From Bradyrhizobium campsiandrae (GTDB lineage: Bacteria > Pseudomonadota > Alphaproteobacteria > Rhizobiales > Xanthobacteraceae), in assembly GCF_014529705.1 (NCBI RefSeq), contig NZ_JAANIH010000042.1, positions 1-64,000 on the forward strand: 64,000 bases of DNA, read 5' to 3'. This document shows, one piece after another, positions 51,213-60,857 of this stretch. A program made the position numbers and the translations under genes. The notes below the pieces were generated by a model. The model worked only from the letters and a program-made list of their open reading frames with translations, did no database searches and had not been told where the DNA came from. Within the stretch, counting starts at the first letter, position 1. Each line of letters begins with the position of its first letter.

Positions 51213-54200
51213 ATGGCGCACGATGATCCCTTCACTCTCGACCTTTTCGGCAACACCGCTCTCTCGTCAGGCTTCGGCCTCGGCGTAACCGCCTTTGGCG
51301 GAACGTTCGCCAACGATGACGATGATGAGCCCGATCCCTCGACGCCGGCTCCGGCGCTTCCGATTGCGGTCAGCGCACGCGCCACCCCATTGGTTCGTCC
51401 CGCGCGCGGGTCCAACTTCCGTCTCGTCGGCGATCGCCTGCTTGCCAGGACATGGAAGGATCGCGGGCGCGACAACATCACCGCCATCCGGCTCGCGGCC
51501 GAGATCGAGGCCGATCAACGCCCGGCCACGGCGCAGGAGCAGGCGCAGCTGATCCGCTTCACCGGTTTTGGCGCGTCCGATCTCGCCAACGGCGTCTTTC
51601 GCCGGCCGGGCGAGCTCGATTTCCGCGACGGCTGGCAGGAGCTCGGCGCCTCGCTCGAAGATGCGGTCGGCGAACTGGACTACGCCTCGCTCTCCCGCTG
51701 CACGCAATATGCCCATTTCACGCCCGAGCTGATCGTGCGGGCGATCTGGACGGCATTGCAGCGTCTCGGCTGGCGTGGCGGCCGCGTGCTCGAGCCCGGC
51801 ATCGGCACGGGCCTTTTCGCGGCGCTGATGCCGGAAGGACTGTGCGACATCGTGCATGTCACCGGCATCGAGCTCGATCCGGTCACGGCGCGGATCGCCC
51901 GGCTGCTCCAGCCGCGGGCGCGGATCCTCACCGGCGATTTCGCGCGCACCGAACTGCCGGCGGCTTTCGACCTGGCGATCGGCAACCCGCCCTTTTCCGA
52001 CCGCACCGTCCGATCGGACCGCGCCTATCGCTCCAAGGGCTTTCGCCTGCACGACTACTTCATTGCGCGTGCGATCGATCTCCTCAAACCCGGCGCGCTC
52101 GCCGCATTCGTGACCTCTCACGGGACGATGGACAAGGCGGATGTCGCCGCGCGCGAGCACATCGCCGGATCGGCCGATCTCGTCGCGGCCATTCGCCTGC
52201 CCGAGGGCAGCTTCCGCGCGGCCGCCGGCACGGATGTCGTGGTCGACCTCCTCTTCTTCCGCAAGCGCAAGATCGGCGAAGCCGCAGGCGATTCATCCTG
52301 GCTCGACACCGAGGAGCTACGCCCGGCAGGCGAGGACGAGAGCGCGATCCGCGTGAACCGCTGGTTCGCGCAGCACCCCGCCTTCGTGCTCGGGACGCAC
52401 GCCCTGACGTCCGGTCCCTTCGGCGAGACCTATACCTGCCTGCCGCGTGCCGGCGAGGCGCTCGAGTCTCTCCTTCCCGATGCGATCGCCCTTCTCCCCG
52501 AGGCGATCTACGACGGCGAGCCCGACGTCATCGATGCCGATCGCGACGAAGATGACGAGTCCGTTGATCTCGTTTCTCCGGCCGATCGCCATGTGCGCGA
52601 AGGCAGCTACGTCGCCGACAAGGCCAATGGGATCATGCAGGTCCTCGACGGCAGGCCGGTCGCGGTCAAGGTCCGCAAGGGCCGCAGCGCCGAGGGCGTG
52701 CCCGAAAAGCACATCCGGATCATCGGCAAGCTGATCCCGATCCGCGATGCGGTTCGCGAGGTCCTTAAATGCCAGGAAGCCGACCGGCCGTGGAAGGATG
52801 CGCAGGTTCGTCTGCGCATCGCCTGGTCGAACTTCGTGCGCGATTTCGGCCCGATCAATTTCACGACGGTCTCGATGACCGAGGACGACGAGACCGGCGA
52901 AGTGCGCGAGACACATCGCCGGCCGAACCTGCAGCCCTTCCTCGATGACCCCGATTGCTGGCTGGTCGCCTCGATCGAGGACTACGATCTCGACACGAAC
53001 ACCGCCAAACCCGGGCCGATCTTCACAGAGCGCGTGATTGCGCCGCCGGCGCCGCCGGTCATCACCAGCGCAGCTGATGCGCTCGCCGTGGTGTTGAACG
53101 AGCGTGGCCGGGTCGATCTCGACCACATCGCTGAACTGCTGCATCGCGAACACGAGGATGTCGTCGCCGAGCTCGGCAGCGCGATCTTCCGCAATCCGGC
53201 TGACGGTTCATGGCAGACAGCGGACGCCTATCTGTCAGGCCCTGTGCGCGACAAGCTCAAAACGGCAGAAGCGGCGGCCGCACTCGACGCAGAGTACGAG
53301 CGCAATGTCACTGCGCTGCAAGGCGTCCAGCCCGCCGATCTCAGCCCGTCCGACATCACGGCGCGGCTCGGCGCGCCATGGATCCCGGCCGCCGATATCG
53401 TCGCTTTCGTCAAGGAGACGATGAGCGCCGACATCAAGATCCACCACATGCCCGAGCTCGCCTCGTGGACGGTGGAGGCGCGCCAGCTCGGCTGGATGGC
53501 GGCCGGTACATCCGAATGGGGCACCGATCGGCGGCATGCCGGCGAACTTCTCGCCGACGCGCTGAACAGCCGCGTGCCGCAGATCTTCGACACTGTGAAG
53601 GATGGCGACAGCGAGCGCCGCGTCCTCAATGTCGTCGACACCGAGGCGGCGAAGACGAAGCTGCAGAAGATCAAGGACGAATTCCAGCGCTGGATCTGGT
53701 CCGATCCCGATCGCACCGATCTCCTGGCGCGCGTCTACAACGACCGCTTCAACAACATCGCGCCGCGTGCCTTCGACGGATCGCATCTGAAGCTACCCGG
53801 CGCCTCTGGCGCCTTTGTTCTTTATGGGCATCAGAAACGCGGCATCTGGCGCATCATCTCGGCGGGTTCGACCTATCTCGCGCACGCTGTCGGCGCCGGC
53901 AAGACCATGACGATGGCGGCCGCCGTCATGGAGCAGCGCCGGCTCGGCCTGATCGCCAAGGCGATGATCGTCGTTCCCGGCCACTGCCTGGCGCAGGCGG
54001 CGCGCGAATTTCTCGCGCTCTATCCGAACGCGCGGATCCTGGTCGCGGACGAGACCAATTTCAGCAAGGATAAGCGTCATCGCTTCCTGTCGCGCGCGGC
54101 GACCGCGACCTGGGACGCGATCATCATCACACACAGCGCGTTCCGCTTCATCTCGGTGCCCTCGGCGTTCGAGCAACAGATGATCCAGGACGAGCTTGAG

Positions 54201-56309
54201 CTCTACGAGACGCTGCTGACCAAGGTCGAAAGCGACGATCGCGTCTCGCGCAAGCGTCTCGAAAGGCTCAAGGAGGGCCTGAAGGAGCGGCTCGAGGCGC
54301 TGTCGACGCGCAAGGACGACCTGCTCACCATCTCCGAGATCGGCATCGACCAGATCATCGTCGACGAGGCGCAGGAGTTTCGCAAGCTCTCCTTTGCGAC
54401 CAACATGTCGACGTTGAAGGGCGTCGATCCGAACGGCTCGCAGCGCGCGTGGGACCTGTTCGTCAAGTCGCGCTACGTCGACATGAAAAATCCGGGCCGT
54501 GCGCTCGTGCTCGCCTCCGGCACGCCGATCACCAACACGCTCGGCGAGATGTTCTCCGTGCAGCGCTATCTCGGATATGCGGCATTGCTCGAACGTGGCC
54601 TGCACGAATTCGACGCCTGGGCATCGACTTTCGGCGACGTCTCGACCGAGCTCGAGCTGCAGCCATCGGGTAAATACAAGCCCGTCACGCGCTTCGCGAC
54701 CTTCGTCAACGTTCCCGAACTGATCGCGATGTTCCGCTCCATCGCGGACGTCGTGATGCCCGACGACCTGCGCCAATACGTCAAGGTGCCGGCGATCTCG
54801 ACCGGCAGACGGCAGATCCTCACAGCAAAGCCGTCCCCTACGTTCAAGCGTTACCAGACGCTGCTTGGCGAGCGCATCAAGGCGATCGAGGAGCGCGACC
54901 GTGCGCCCGAGCCCGGCGACGACATCCTCTTGTCGGTCATCACCGATGGGCGGCACGCGGCGATCGACCTGCGCCTGGTCGATCCCGACAATGACAACGA
55001 GGCCGACAACAAGCTGAACCAGCTCGTCGGCAACGCCTTCCGCATCTGGAGCGACACCGCCGAGCGCACCTATGTTCGCGCCGACGGCAAGCCGTTCGAA
55101 TTGCCTGGCGCGGCGCAGATGATCTTCTCGGACCTCGGCACCATCAGTGTCGAGAAGTCGCGCGGCTTCTCGGCCTATCGCTGGATTCGGGACGAGCTCG
55201 TCCGCATGGGCGTGCCGGCATCCGAAATCGCCTTCATGCAGGACTTCAAGAAGTCGGAGGCGAAGCAGCGCCTGTTCGGCGACGTGCGCGCCGGCAAGGT
55301 CCGCTTCCTGATCGGGAGCTCGGACACGATGGGGACCGGCGTCAACGCGCAGCTGCGCCTCAAGGCCTTGCATCACCTCGACGTGCCGTGGCTGCCGTCG
55401 CAGATCGAGCAGCGCGAGGGCCGCATCGTGCGCCAGGGCAACCAGCACGACGAGGTTGATATCTTCGCCTATGCGACCGAGGGCTCGCTCGACGCGCAGA
55501 TGTGGCAGAACAACGAGCGTAAAGCGCGCTTCATCGCCGCGGCTCTTTCCGGCGACACCTCGATCCGCAGGCTCGAGGACATGGGCGAGAGCCAGGCCAA
55601 CCAGTTCGCAATGGCCAAAGCGATCGCGTCGGGTGACCCGCGGCTGATGCAGAAGGCCGGGCTCGAGGCCGACATCGCGCGGCTCGAACGCCTGCGCGCC
55701 GCCCATATCGATGATCAGCACGCGGTGAGGCGCCAGATTCGCGACGCCGAACGCGACATTGAATATTCGACGCGTCGCATCGGCGAAATTGCACAGGACA
55801 TCGCGCGCCGCCGTCCGACCGCCGGCGACGCCTTCACCATGACGGTGACGGGTGACACACACGGCGAGCGCAAGCTCGCAGGCCGCGCGCTCCTGAAGGA
55901 AATCCTGACGCTGGTCCAGCTCCAGCAAGAAGGCGAAAGCGCGATCGCATCGATCGGCGGCTTCGACGTCGAATATTGCGGCGAACGCTTCGGGCGCGAC
56001 GGCTACCGCTACACCACGATGTTGCAGCGAACCGGCGCCGACTACGAGATCGAGCTTCCCGTGACGGTGACGCCGCTCGGCGCCATCGCTCGCCTCGAGC
56101 ACGCGCTCGACGATTTCGAGGGCGAACGCGAACGCATGTCGCAGCGCCTTGCCGATGCCCGGCGGCGGTTGGCGTCCTATGCATCGCGCGACGGCGGTGA
56201 ATTCGCCTTCGCGAGCGAGCTCGCCGACAAGCGCCGGCAGCTCGCGGAGGTCGAGAAGGCTCTGGCGGAGGACGGCGGACGCGGCGGCGAGATGGCGGCG
56301 GCCGCCTGA
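51213..56309 (+). CDS. Very large N6-adenine methylase / SF2 helicase fusion protein
   Basis: About 1698 aa. ATG 51213 is preferred (AGGAG 8 bases upstream) over 51180. Domain order: disordered leader; methyltransferase with SAM motif GRVLEPGIGTGLFAAL (about 190-205) and catalytic IGNPPFSD (about 253-260); a linker; then SF2/SNF2 helicase with Walker A HAVGAGKTMTM (about 890-900) and IIVDEAQEFRK (near 1049). It continues with LASGTPITNTLGEMF and helicase-C motif REGRIVRQGNQHDEVD (about 1393-1408). The C-terminus is coiled coil. Such proteins are frequent on conjugative elements and may modify and remodel incoming DNA to evade restriction; the role is inferred. No nuclease domain seen. Confidence 0.9.
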   Translation: MAHDDPFTLDLFGNTALSSGFGLGVTAFGGTFANDDDDEPDPSTPAPALPIAVSARATPLVRPARGSNFRLVGDRLLARTWKDRGRDNITAIRLAAEIEADQRPATAQEQAQLIRFTGFGASDLANGVFRRPGELDFRDGWQELGASLEDAVGELDYASLSRCTQYAHFTPELIVRAIWTALQRLGWRGGRVLEPGIGTGLFAALMPEGLCDIVHVTGIELDPVTARIARLLQPRARILTGDFARTELPAAFDLAIGNPPFSDRTVRSDRAYRSKGFRLHDYFIARAIDLLKPGALAAFVTSHGTMDKADVAAREHIAGSADLVAAIRLPEGSFRAAAGTDVVVDLLFFRKRKIGEAAGDSSWLDTEELRPAGEDESAIRVNRWFAQHPAFVLGTHALTSGPFGETYTCLPRAGEALESLLPDAIALLPEAIYDGEPDVIDADRDEDDESVDLVSPADRHVREGSYVADKANGIMQVLDGRPVAVKVRKGRSAEGVPEKHIRIIGKLIPIRDAVREVLKCQEADRPWKDAQVRLRIAWSNFVRDFGPINFTTVSMTEDDETGEVRETHRRPNLQPFLDDPDCWLVASIEDYDLDTNTAKPGPIFTERVIAPPAPPVITSAADALAVVLNERGRVDLDHIAELLHREHEDVVAELGSAIFRNPADGSWQTADAYLSGPVRDKLKTAEAAAALDAEYERNVTALQGVQPADLSPSDITARLGAPWIPAADIVAFVKETMSADIKIHHMPELASWTVEARQLGWMAAGTSEWGTDRRHAGELLADALNSRVPQIFDTVKDGDSERRVLNVVDTEAAKTKLQKIKDEFQRWIWSDPDRTDLLARVYNDRFNNIAPRAFDGSHLKLPGASGAFVLYGHQKRGIWRIISAGSTYLAHAVGAGKTMTMAAAVMEQRRLGLIAKAMIVVPGHCLAQAAREFLALYPNARILVADETNFSKDKRHRFLSRAATATWDAIIITHSAFRFISVPSAFEQQMIQDELELYETLLTKVESDDRVSRKRLERLKEGLKERLEALSTRKDDLLTISEIGIDQIIVDEAQEFRKLSFATNMSTLKGVDPNGSQRAWDLFVKSRYVDMKNPGRALVLASGTPITNTLGEMFSVQRYLGYAALLERGLHEFDAWASTFGDVSTELELQPSGKYKPVTRFATFVNVPELIAMFRSIADVVMPDDLRQYVKVPAISTGRRQILTAKPSPTFKRYQTLLGERIKAIEERDRAPEPGDDILLSVITDGRHAAIDLRLVDPDNDNEADNKLNQLVGNAFRIWSDTAERTYVRADGKPFELPGAAQMIFSDLGTISVEKSRGFSAYRWIRDELVRMGVPASEIAFMQDFKKSEAKQRLFGDVRAGKVRFLIGSSDTMGTGVNAQLRLKALHHLDVPWLPSQIEQREGRIVRQGNQHDEVDIFAYATEGSLDAQMWQNNERKARFIAAALSGDTSIRRLEDMGESQANQFAMAKAIASGDPRLMQKAGLEADIARLERLRAAHIDDQHAVRRQIRDAERDIEYSTRRIGEIAQDIARRRPTAGDAFTMTVTGDTHGERKLAGRALLKEILTLVQLQQEGESAIASIGGFDVEYCGERFGRDGYRYTTMLQRTGADYEIELPVTVTPLGAIARLEHALDDFEGERERMSQRLADARRRLASYASRDGGEFAFASELADKRRQLAEVEKALAEDGGRGGEMAAAA

Positions 56310-56472
56310 AATAAAAAATGGAGAGGAAAGAAGGGGAAAATCCCGCTCGCAGATCGGGCGGGCCGTCGACGCTGACGCTCAACCGACGGCCTGCGTCATC
56401 CCGGCCCGTCGTCCTGCGCAGGGCTTCGGCCCTGCTGGTCCTGCCGGGCAGGGATGCTCGGCCGCAGTTGCA

Positions 56473-56519
56473 CCGGCCCGCCCGCTCCGCGGGCCGGGGG
56501 GTGTCTTCGGGAAGAAGAC
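56473..56519 (+). repeat. Two GC-rich hairpins in the ParB leader
   Basis: CCGGCCCGC (56473-56481) and GCGGGCCGG (56489-56497) form a perfect 9-bp stem with a 7-base loop. GTCTTC-GGGAA-GAAGAC (56503-56519) follows immediately. They occupy the 259-base gap before the ParB-like gene, as other hairpins do before genes of this module. Confidence 0.6.
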
Positions 56520-56568
56520 GAGAAAGGGCCGGCAGAGCCGGTCCGAAACCCCCAAAAGGAGCATTCCC

Positions 56569-58245
56569 ATGCATCTCATCAAGGTCGATCCGCGTGCGCT
56601 GAAGGAAAACCCCGACCGCCTGCGCCAGACGAAATCGACGCCACAGGCCGACGCGCTGCTGCTCGCCACGATCAAGGCAGTCGGCATCGTCCAGCCGCCC
56701 GTCATCACGCCCGAAATCGGCGGCGGCAACGGCTACGTCATCAATGCCGGACATCGCCGCGTGAAGCAGGCGATTGCGGCGGGGCTCGAGGAAATCGACG
56801 TGCTTGTCGACGAGGCGGCGAACGACAACGGCGCGATGCGATCGATGGTCACCAACATCGCGTTCGAGCCGATGAACCCCGTCGACCAATGGCGGGCTAT
56901 CGAGCGTCTGGTCGCGCTCGGCTGGACCGAGGAGGCGATCGGCGTGGCGCTTGCGCTTCCCGTGCGCCAGATCAAGAAGCTGCGTCTGCTCGCCAACGTC
57001 CTGCCGGCCATGCTCGACAACATGGCCAAGGGCGACATGCCGAACGAGCAGCAGCTGCGCACGATCGCGGCGGCCTCGCTCGACGAGCAGAAAGAGGTCT
57101 GGAAGAAGCATAAGCCGTCGAAGGGCGACCCGCAGGTCTCGTGGTGGAGCGTGGCGCAAGGGCTGCAGAAGACCCGCATGTTTGCGCGTCATGCGAGCTT
57201 CGGCGACGATCTCGCCCAGGCTTACGGCATCCAGTGGGTCGAGGACCTGTTCGCGCCGGCCGACGAGGACAGCCGCTACACCACGAATGTCGAGGGTTTC
57301 CTCGGCGCGCAGCAGGAATGGATGACGGCGAACCTGCCCAAGAAGGGCGTCATCGCCGAAACCACGAACTGGGGCGAGGTGAAGCTGCCGCCGAAGGCCG
57401 AGCGCGTCTACGGCAAGCCGACCAAGTCCGACTGCACCGCGATGTACCTCGACCGCGAGGGTCGCGTGCAGAGCGTGCATTACCGCATGCCCGAAGCCAA
57501 GAAGCCGAAAGGCGGCAAGGACGCGGGCGCCGATAACGCCCCGGAGGACGTCGGTGAAGTGTCGAGGCCGCGTCCCGACGTGACGCGCAAGGGCGTCGAG
57601 ATGATCGGCGACTACCGAACCGACGCGCTGCGCGAAGCGCTCGGCCGCGCGCCCATCGAGGACGACGCGCTGATGGCGCTGCTGATCCTCGCCTTTGCCG
57701 GCCAGAACGTCTCGGTGACGACGGGGAGCGGCGGTGTCTATCACGGCCACAGCCGGCTGGCGAAGAACGCGGCGGTGCTGTTCGACGCCGACGGCAAGCT
57801 CGCCTTCGACATGGACACGCTGCGTGTTGCAGCCCGCACCATGCTGGTCGACGTTTTCTCGTGCCGAGAAAACGCCACCAACAGCGGAATCGTCGCGCGC
57901 ATCGCAGGCGAGATGATCGGCGCCGACGCTTTCCTGCCGAACATGGGCACGGAGGATTTCCTCTCGTGCCTGTCGCGGCCGGCGCTCGAAGGCTCGTGCA
58001 AGGATACGCCGGTCCTGCCGCGCCAGCGCGTGAAGGACACACGCGCCGCACTCGTCGAGCACTACAAGGAGGCGCATTTCGTCCATCCCTCCGCACTTTT
58101 CGCCCCCGATCCGGCGAAGCTCTCCGACTGGCTGTCCTCGCGCGCGGCGACTGCAGACGAAGACGAGGCCGATGAGGATATCGCCGACATCGGCGAGGGC
58201 GGTTTCGACGAGGACGCCGAGGCCTTCCGCGAAGCGGCCGAATAG
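56569..58245 (+). CDS. ParB/RepB/Spo0J-family partition-like protein
   Basis: A 558-aa protein starting MHLIKVDPRALKENPDRLRQ. The ParB N-terminal nuclease/CTPase domain has VINAGHRRVKQAIAAG (GHRR at 61-64), and the helix-turn-helix is GWTEEAIGVALALPVRQIKK (about 125-145). It is twice the length of chromosomal ParB, with a long C-terminal domain, and ends in an acidic tail (DEDEADEDIADIGEGG). No ParA partner is nearby, so it may be a plasmid ParB-like regulator or nuclease. AAAGGAG precedes the ATG. Confidence 0.88.
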   Translation: MHLIKVDPRALKENPDRLRQTKSTPQADALLLATIKAVGIVQPPVITPEIGGGNGYVINAGHRRVKQAIAAGLEEIDVLVDEAANDNGAMRSMVTNIAFEPMNPVDQWRAIERLVALGWTEEAIGVALALPVRQIKKLRLLANVLPAMLDNMAKGDMPNEQQLRTIAAASLDEQKEVWKKHKPSKGDPQVSWWSVAQGLQKTRMFARHASFGDDLAQAYGIQWVEDLFAPADEDSRYTTNVEGFLGAQQEWMTANLPKKGVIAETTNWGEVKLPPKAERVYGKPTKSDCTAMYLDREGRVQSVHYRMPEAKKPKGGKDAGADNAPEDVGEVSRPRPDVTRKGVEMIGDYRTDALREALGRAPIEDDALMALLILAFAGQNVSVTTGSGGVYHGHSRLAKNAAVLFDADGKLAFDMDTLRVAARTMLVDVFSCRENATNSGIVARIAGEMIGADAFLPNMGTEDFLSCLSRPALEGSCKDTPVLPRQRVKDTRAALVEHYKEAHFVHPSALFAPDPAKLSDWLSSRAATADEDEADEDIADIGEGGFDEDAEAFREAAE

Positions 58246-58335
58246 CGCCGCGCTCCCACCGTTTCGAGCGGTTCGCCGCCGCCGGTCTCCGGCGGCGGTG
58301 TCGTTTCCACACCCGCGCAATCCAAGGAGGACACC

Positions 58336-58812
58336 ATGTCCGCGCACACAATCTTCGACAACGCACCGATCGGGTCCATCGTCGCCTGGTCCGACGGAAC
58401 GCCGCAGCCGCCGGCGCGCTTCAACAAGAAGCTGGCCGCCTGGCAGACCAGCAACAGCCGCGGCCGGCTGATCCGCAAACAGGGAGCGCGCGGCGTCGGC
58501 AACCTATCGCTCTCGGCATGCTTCACCCTGCACGAGGCCGACCATGGCGCCGGCGGGGTCATTGCGATCCGCGTCCATCGCACCTTCTCGCTCGACTCGC
58601 GACTGGCGTTCACCATCGTCGAACGGCCGGCGATCGGATCGGTCCGCGTCTTCGATCGCGCTGGCGACGACGCCGAACTGGTCTATCTCGCAGCACACGA
58701 GACCGACGCCCGCGAATGGCTGACGCGCCACGGCTATCCGCGCGCCGTGCTCCAGGAGGTGACGGCCGACGAGGTCGGCGCCGATATCGTCGAGGGGAGG
58801 ACCGCGGCATGA
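58336..58812 (+). CDS. Conserved element protein of unknown function
   Basis: A 158-aa protein. PIGSIVAWSDGTPQPPARFNKK at the start and FDRAGDDAELVYLAAHETDA near the end are the only notable stretches; no membrane segment. CAAGGAGG precedes the ATG and its stop overlaps the next start (ATGA). Confidence 0.7.
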   Translation: MSAHTIFDNAPIGSIVAWSDGTPQPPARFNKKLAAWQTSNSRGRLIRKQGARGVGNLSLSACFTLHEADHGAGGVIAIRVHRTFSLDSRLAFTIVERPAIGSVRVFDRAGDDAELVYLAAHETDAREWLTRHGYPRAVLQEVTADEVGADIVEGRTAA

Positions 58813-59696
58813 ACGCTCCCTCCCCTGCCCGTCCTCAAACCGAGACCCCCGGATTTCCGGGGGTTTCTTTCGGCCGAAGCGCCGACGGCATGCCTGTCGC
58901 GCTCGTCGGCGACACGGCGTTCGCCATGGCGATGGCGCGCGACGATCGGCACTATCTCGTCACCGCGTGGCGGCTCTCGCGAGCGATGGGCGAGTGGACG
59001 CGCGCCGATTTCTACGGGCACTCCGGCGAGCTCGCCGACGAGGCGGCGTTTCGCGCGCGCGTGCTCGAAAACGCCGAACATCAGCGCGAGCGCAAGATGC
59101 TCGGCCGTGTCGAGGAATATTCGCGTGCCCATACGCCGTGGGGCACCTCGCAGGGTGCAACAATCTACGCCGAGGGTGTCACGTCGCATTCGACTGCCGG
59201 GCATGGCGGCTTCAAACTCTCGGCCGAGCGAAACCGCAAGGTCCATCGCATGCTGCGCTCGGCCGGCGGATGGTACGAAGAAGATGCCGAGTGGGCGATC
59301 GTCGCGATCACCTTTCCGCATCTCTTCACCGCCTTCGAGCGACGCTGTGCTGAGCGCACGATCAAGGACAGCTGGCCCGACGCCTGGGAGACGATCTTCG
59401 GCACGATCCTCATGCCGGGCGAATCGCACGAGAAGGATCGCCGGGCCTTCGAAGCGGCCCATGTCCACGACTGGATCGTGATTTCGGCGATCACGTCGAA
59501 GCACGTTGTGGGCTTCGTCGAGGTTGTCGCAACGCCGGGCGGCAAGCGCGGCTTTGGGACCGAGGAACGCCGCTTCCTCGTCCCCTCGGATGAATATCGC
59601 GTCGGCCGCTTCGGCTTCGTGATCGATCCCGCTCGCCACGACGTCTATGGTGGCGAGTCCGACTTCATCGGCTGGCAGCCAGGGAGGGCGGCATGA
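58809..59696 (+). CDS. DUF7007-type element protein
   Basis: About 295 aa from ATG 58809. Landmarks are EYSRAHTPWGTSQGATIYAE, GVTSHSTAGHGGFKLSAERN, GWYEEDAEWAIVAITFPHLF and the DxW-rich middle. This pattern is that of DUF7007 proteins of alphaproteobacterial mobile elements. Function unknown. It is coupled to both neighbours by 4-base overlaps. Confidence 0.8.
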   Translation: MNAPSPARPQTETPGFPGVSFGRSADGMPVALVGDTAFAMAMARDDRHYLVTAWRLSRAMGEWTRADFYGHSGELADEAAFRARVLENAEHQRERKMLGRVEEYSRAHTPWGTSQGATIYAEGVTSHSTAGHGGFKLSAERNRKVHRMLRSAGGWYEEDAEWAIVAITFPHLFTAFERRCAERTIKDSWPDAWETIFGTILMPGESHEKDRRAFEAAHVHDWIVISAITSKHVVGFVEVVATPGGKRGFGTEERRFLVPSDEYRVGRFGFVIDPARHDVYGGESDFIGWQPGRAA

Positions 59697-60103
59697 CCCC
59701 TTCCGATCTTCTCCACCGCATGGAGGAGGCGCAGCGACAGACGCAGCGCCAGCTCGACATAATCGATCGGCAGATCACGCGGAGGATGACCGCGCTGATC
59801 CCGTCGCTAGGGCGCAAGCAGTCCGGTTATCGTCGCGGCAAGCCGCCGGATCCGGGTGCCTTTCTCGAGCGATATCGCACGACGCTGGCAGCGCTCACGG
59901 CGGAACGCCAACCGGAAATCGACGCCTTGGCCCGAAAGCTCGCGCGGCAGGTCCATGCGATCGAGGCGCTGCGTCAGCGCCTTGGTATCGAAGACGGGCG
60001 ATCCTCTGCCCGCCACGAGCGCATCGACGCGACGATGCACCATCACAATGCCGGCCCGGCATCGGCGCTGTGGCCGGAAACGGGCTCGTCGATCTCACGA
60101 TGA
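59693..60103 (+). CDS. Small coiled-coil protein of unknown function
   Basis: A 136-aa protein, helical and charged (LHRMEEAQRQTQRQLDIIDR, then LARKLARQVHAIEALRQRLG), probably a coiled coil. It ends with His-rich ATMHHHNAG. It completes the three-gene overlapping operon begun at 58336. Confidence 0.65.
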   Translation: MTPSDLLHRMEEAQRQTQRQLDIIDRQITRRMTALIPSLGRKQSGYRRGKPPDPGAFLERYRTTLAALTAERQPEIDALARKLARQVHAIEALRQRLGIEDGRSSARHERIDATMHHHNAGPASALWPETGSSISR

Positions 60104-60857
60104 TCAGCATCCGACGGCGTGCGGGTCGAGCAGAGAGCCCACGCCGCCGGCACGGCGCGCCGGCCATTGTCAGCGGCGCGTGAGGGAGCGCAGGCTGTCG
60201 CCCCTGACGCTACCCGGTTCGGCGCCTTCGCAACGTTGGAATCGCAGTGGCCTGCGACAGCGTCGGGTGCGCGGCTGAGAACGTCCATTGTCGGCGGCTC
60301 CGATAATGGCGGCGACCTTACCGATGATGGATGCATCCGCCTCATGGAAACCTCCGCTGGGGCTGTCGGCGAGACGATTGGCGCTGGTGCCGCGCCGGCA
60401 GGCGCAGCCGGGAGAGAGTGCCGGCTGTCTGCGATGAGGTGCCAGGACGTTGCGAAAGCCGCGGACGGTCCAGCGGGTGTCATGCGTCGCGGTCGGCCGC
60501 CTGCGTTGGGGTGCGGCGGGGCATGAGGCCCTTCCCTCTCGGTTTCGCTTGTTGATGGGCGTTCCGGCCCAGCGGGCCTCCCCTCGGGTTTTGTTGCGCT
60601 CTTAAACCGGCGGCCGGTCGCTTCAAGGCCGCGTGCCGCGCCGCGTTGCGGCCGGAGCTGCCGATCTCGGCACGGCGGGCCCGCGCGCCGCGCGAGGGCT
60701 GAAGGCCCTGCTTGCGCGCAAACCCGCTCTGCTCGATCCAGCCGCCCCGGACCCTGAAGCGCCCGTCATTCCGCCGGTTTCGGTCGATCGCACCCGAAGG
60801 GAGGACCGGCAGGAGCCGATCCGGGCCTTCAGGCGAACCGAAGGAAAGGAAGTTCTC
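60104..60857. other. 754-base stretch without a confident gene
   Basis: Open frames exist on both strands (plus 60119-60526; minus 60043-60483), but both are Ala/Pro/Arg-rich with no family likeness or good ribosome site. The 3-prime part (60600-60857) is a GC-rich leader with palindromic blocks (for example around GGCGGGCCCGCGCGCCG) ahead of the next gene. Confidence 0.4.

Noticed and set aside
53793..56102. Long minus-strand open frame (769 codons) opposite the methylase-helicase
   Set aside because: The plus strand carries clear methylase and helicase motifs here; the minus frame is low-complexity Arg/Asp/Leu typical of antisense frames in GC-rich DNA.
55834..58347. Minus-strand open frame of 837 codons
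   Set aside because: It spans the end of one plus-strand gene and all of the ParB-like gene; no motif, and composition is typical of a shadow frame.
60043..60483. Minus-strand open frame of 146 codons
   Set aside because: It overlaps the end of a plausible plus-strand gene and has Ala/Pro/Ser-rich composition without a start signal; left as unassigned sequence.
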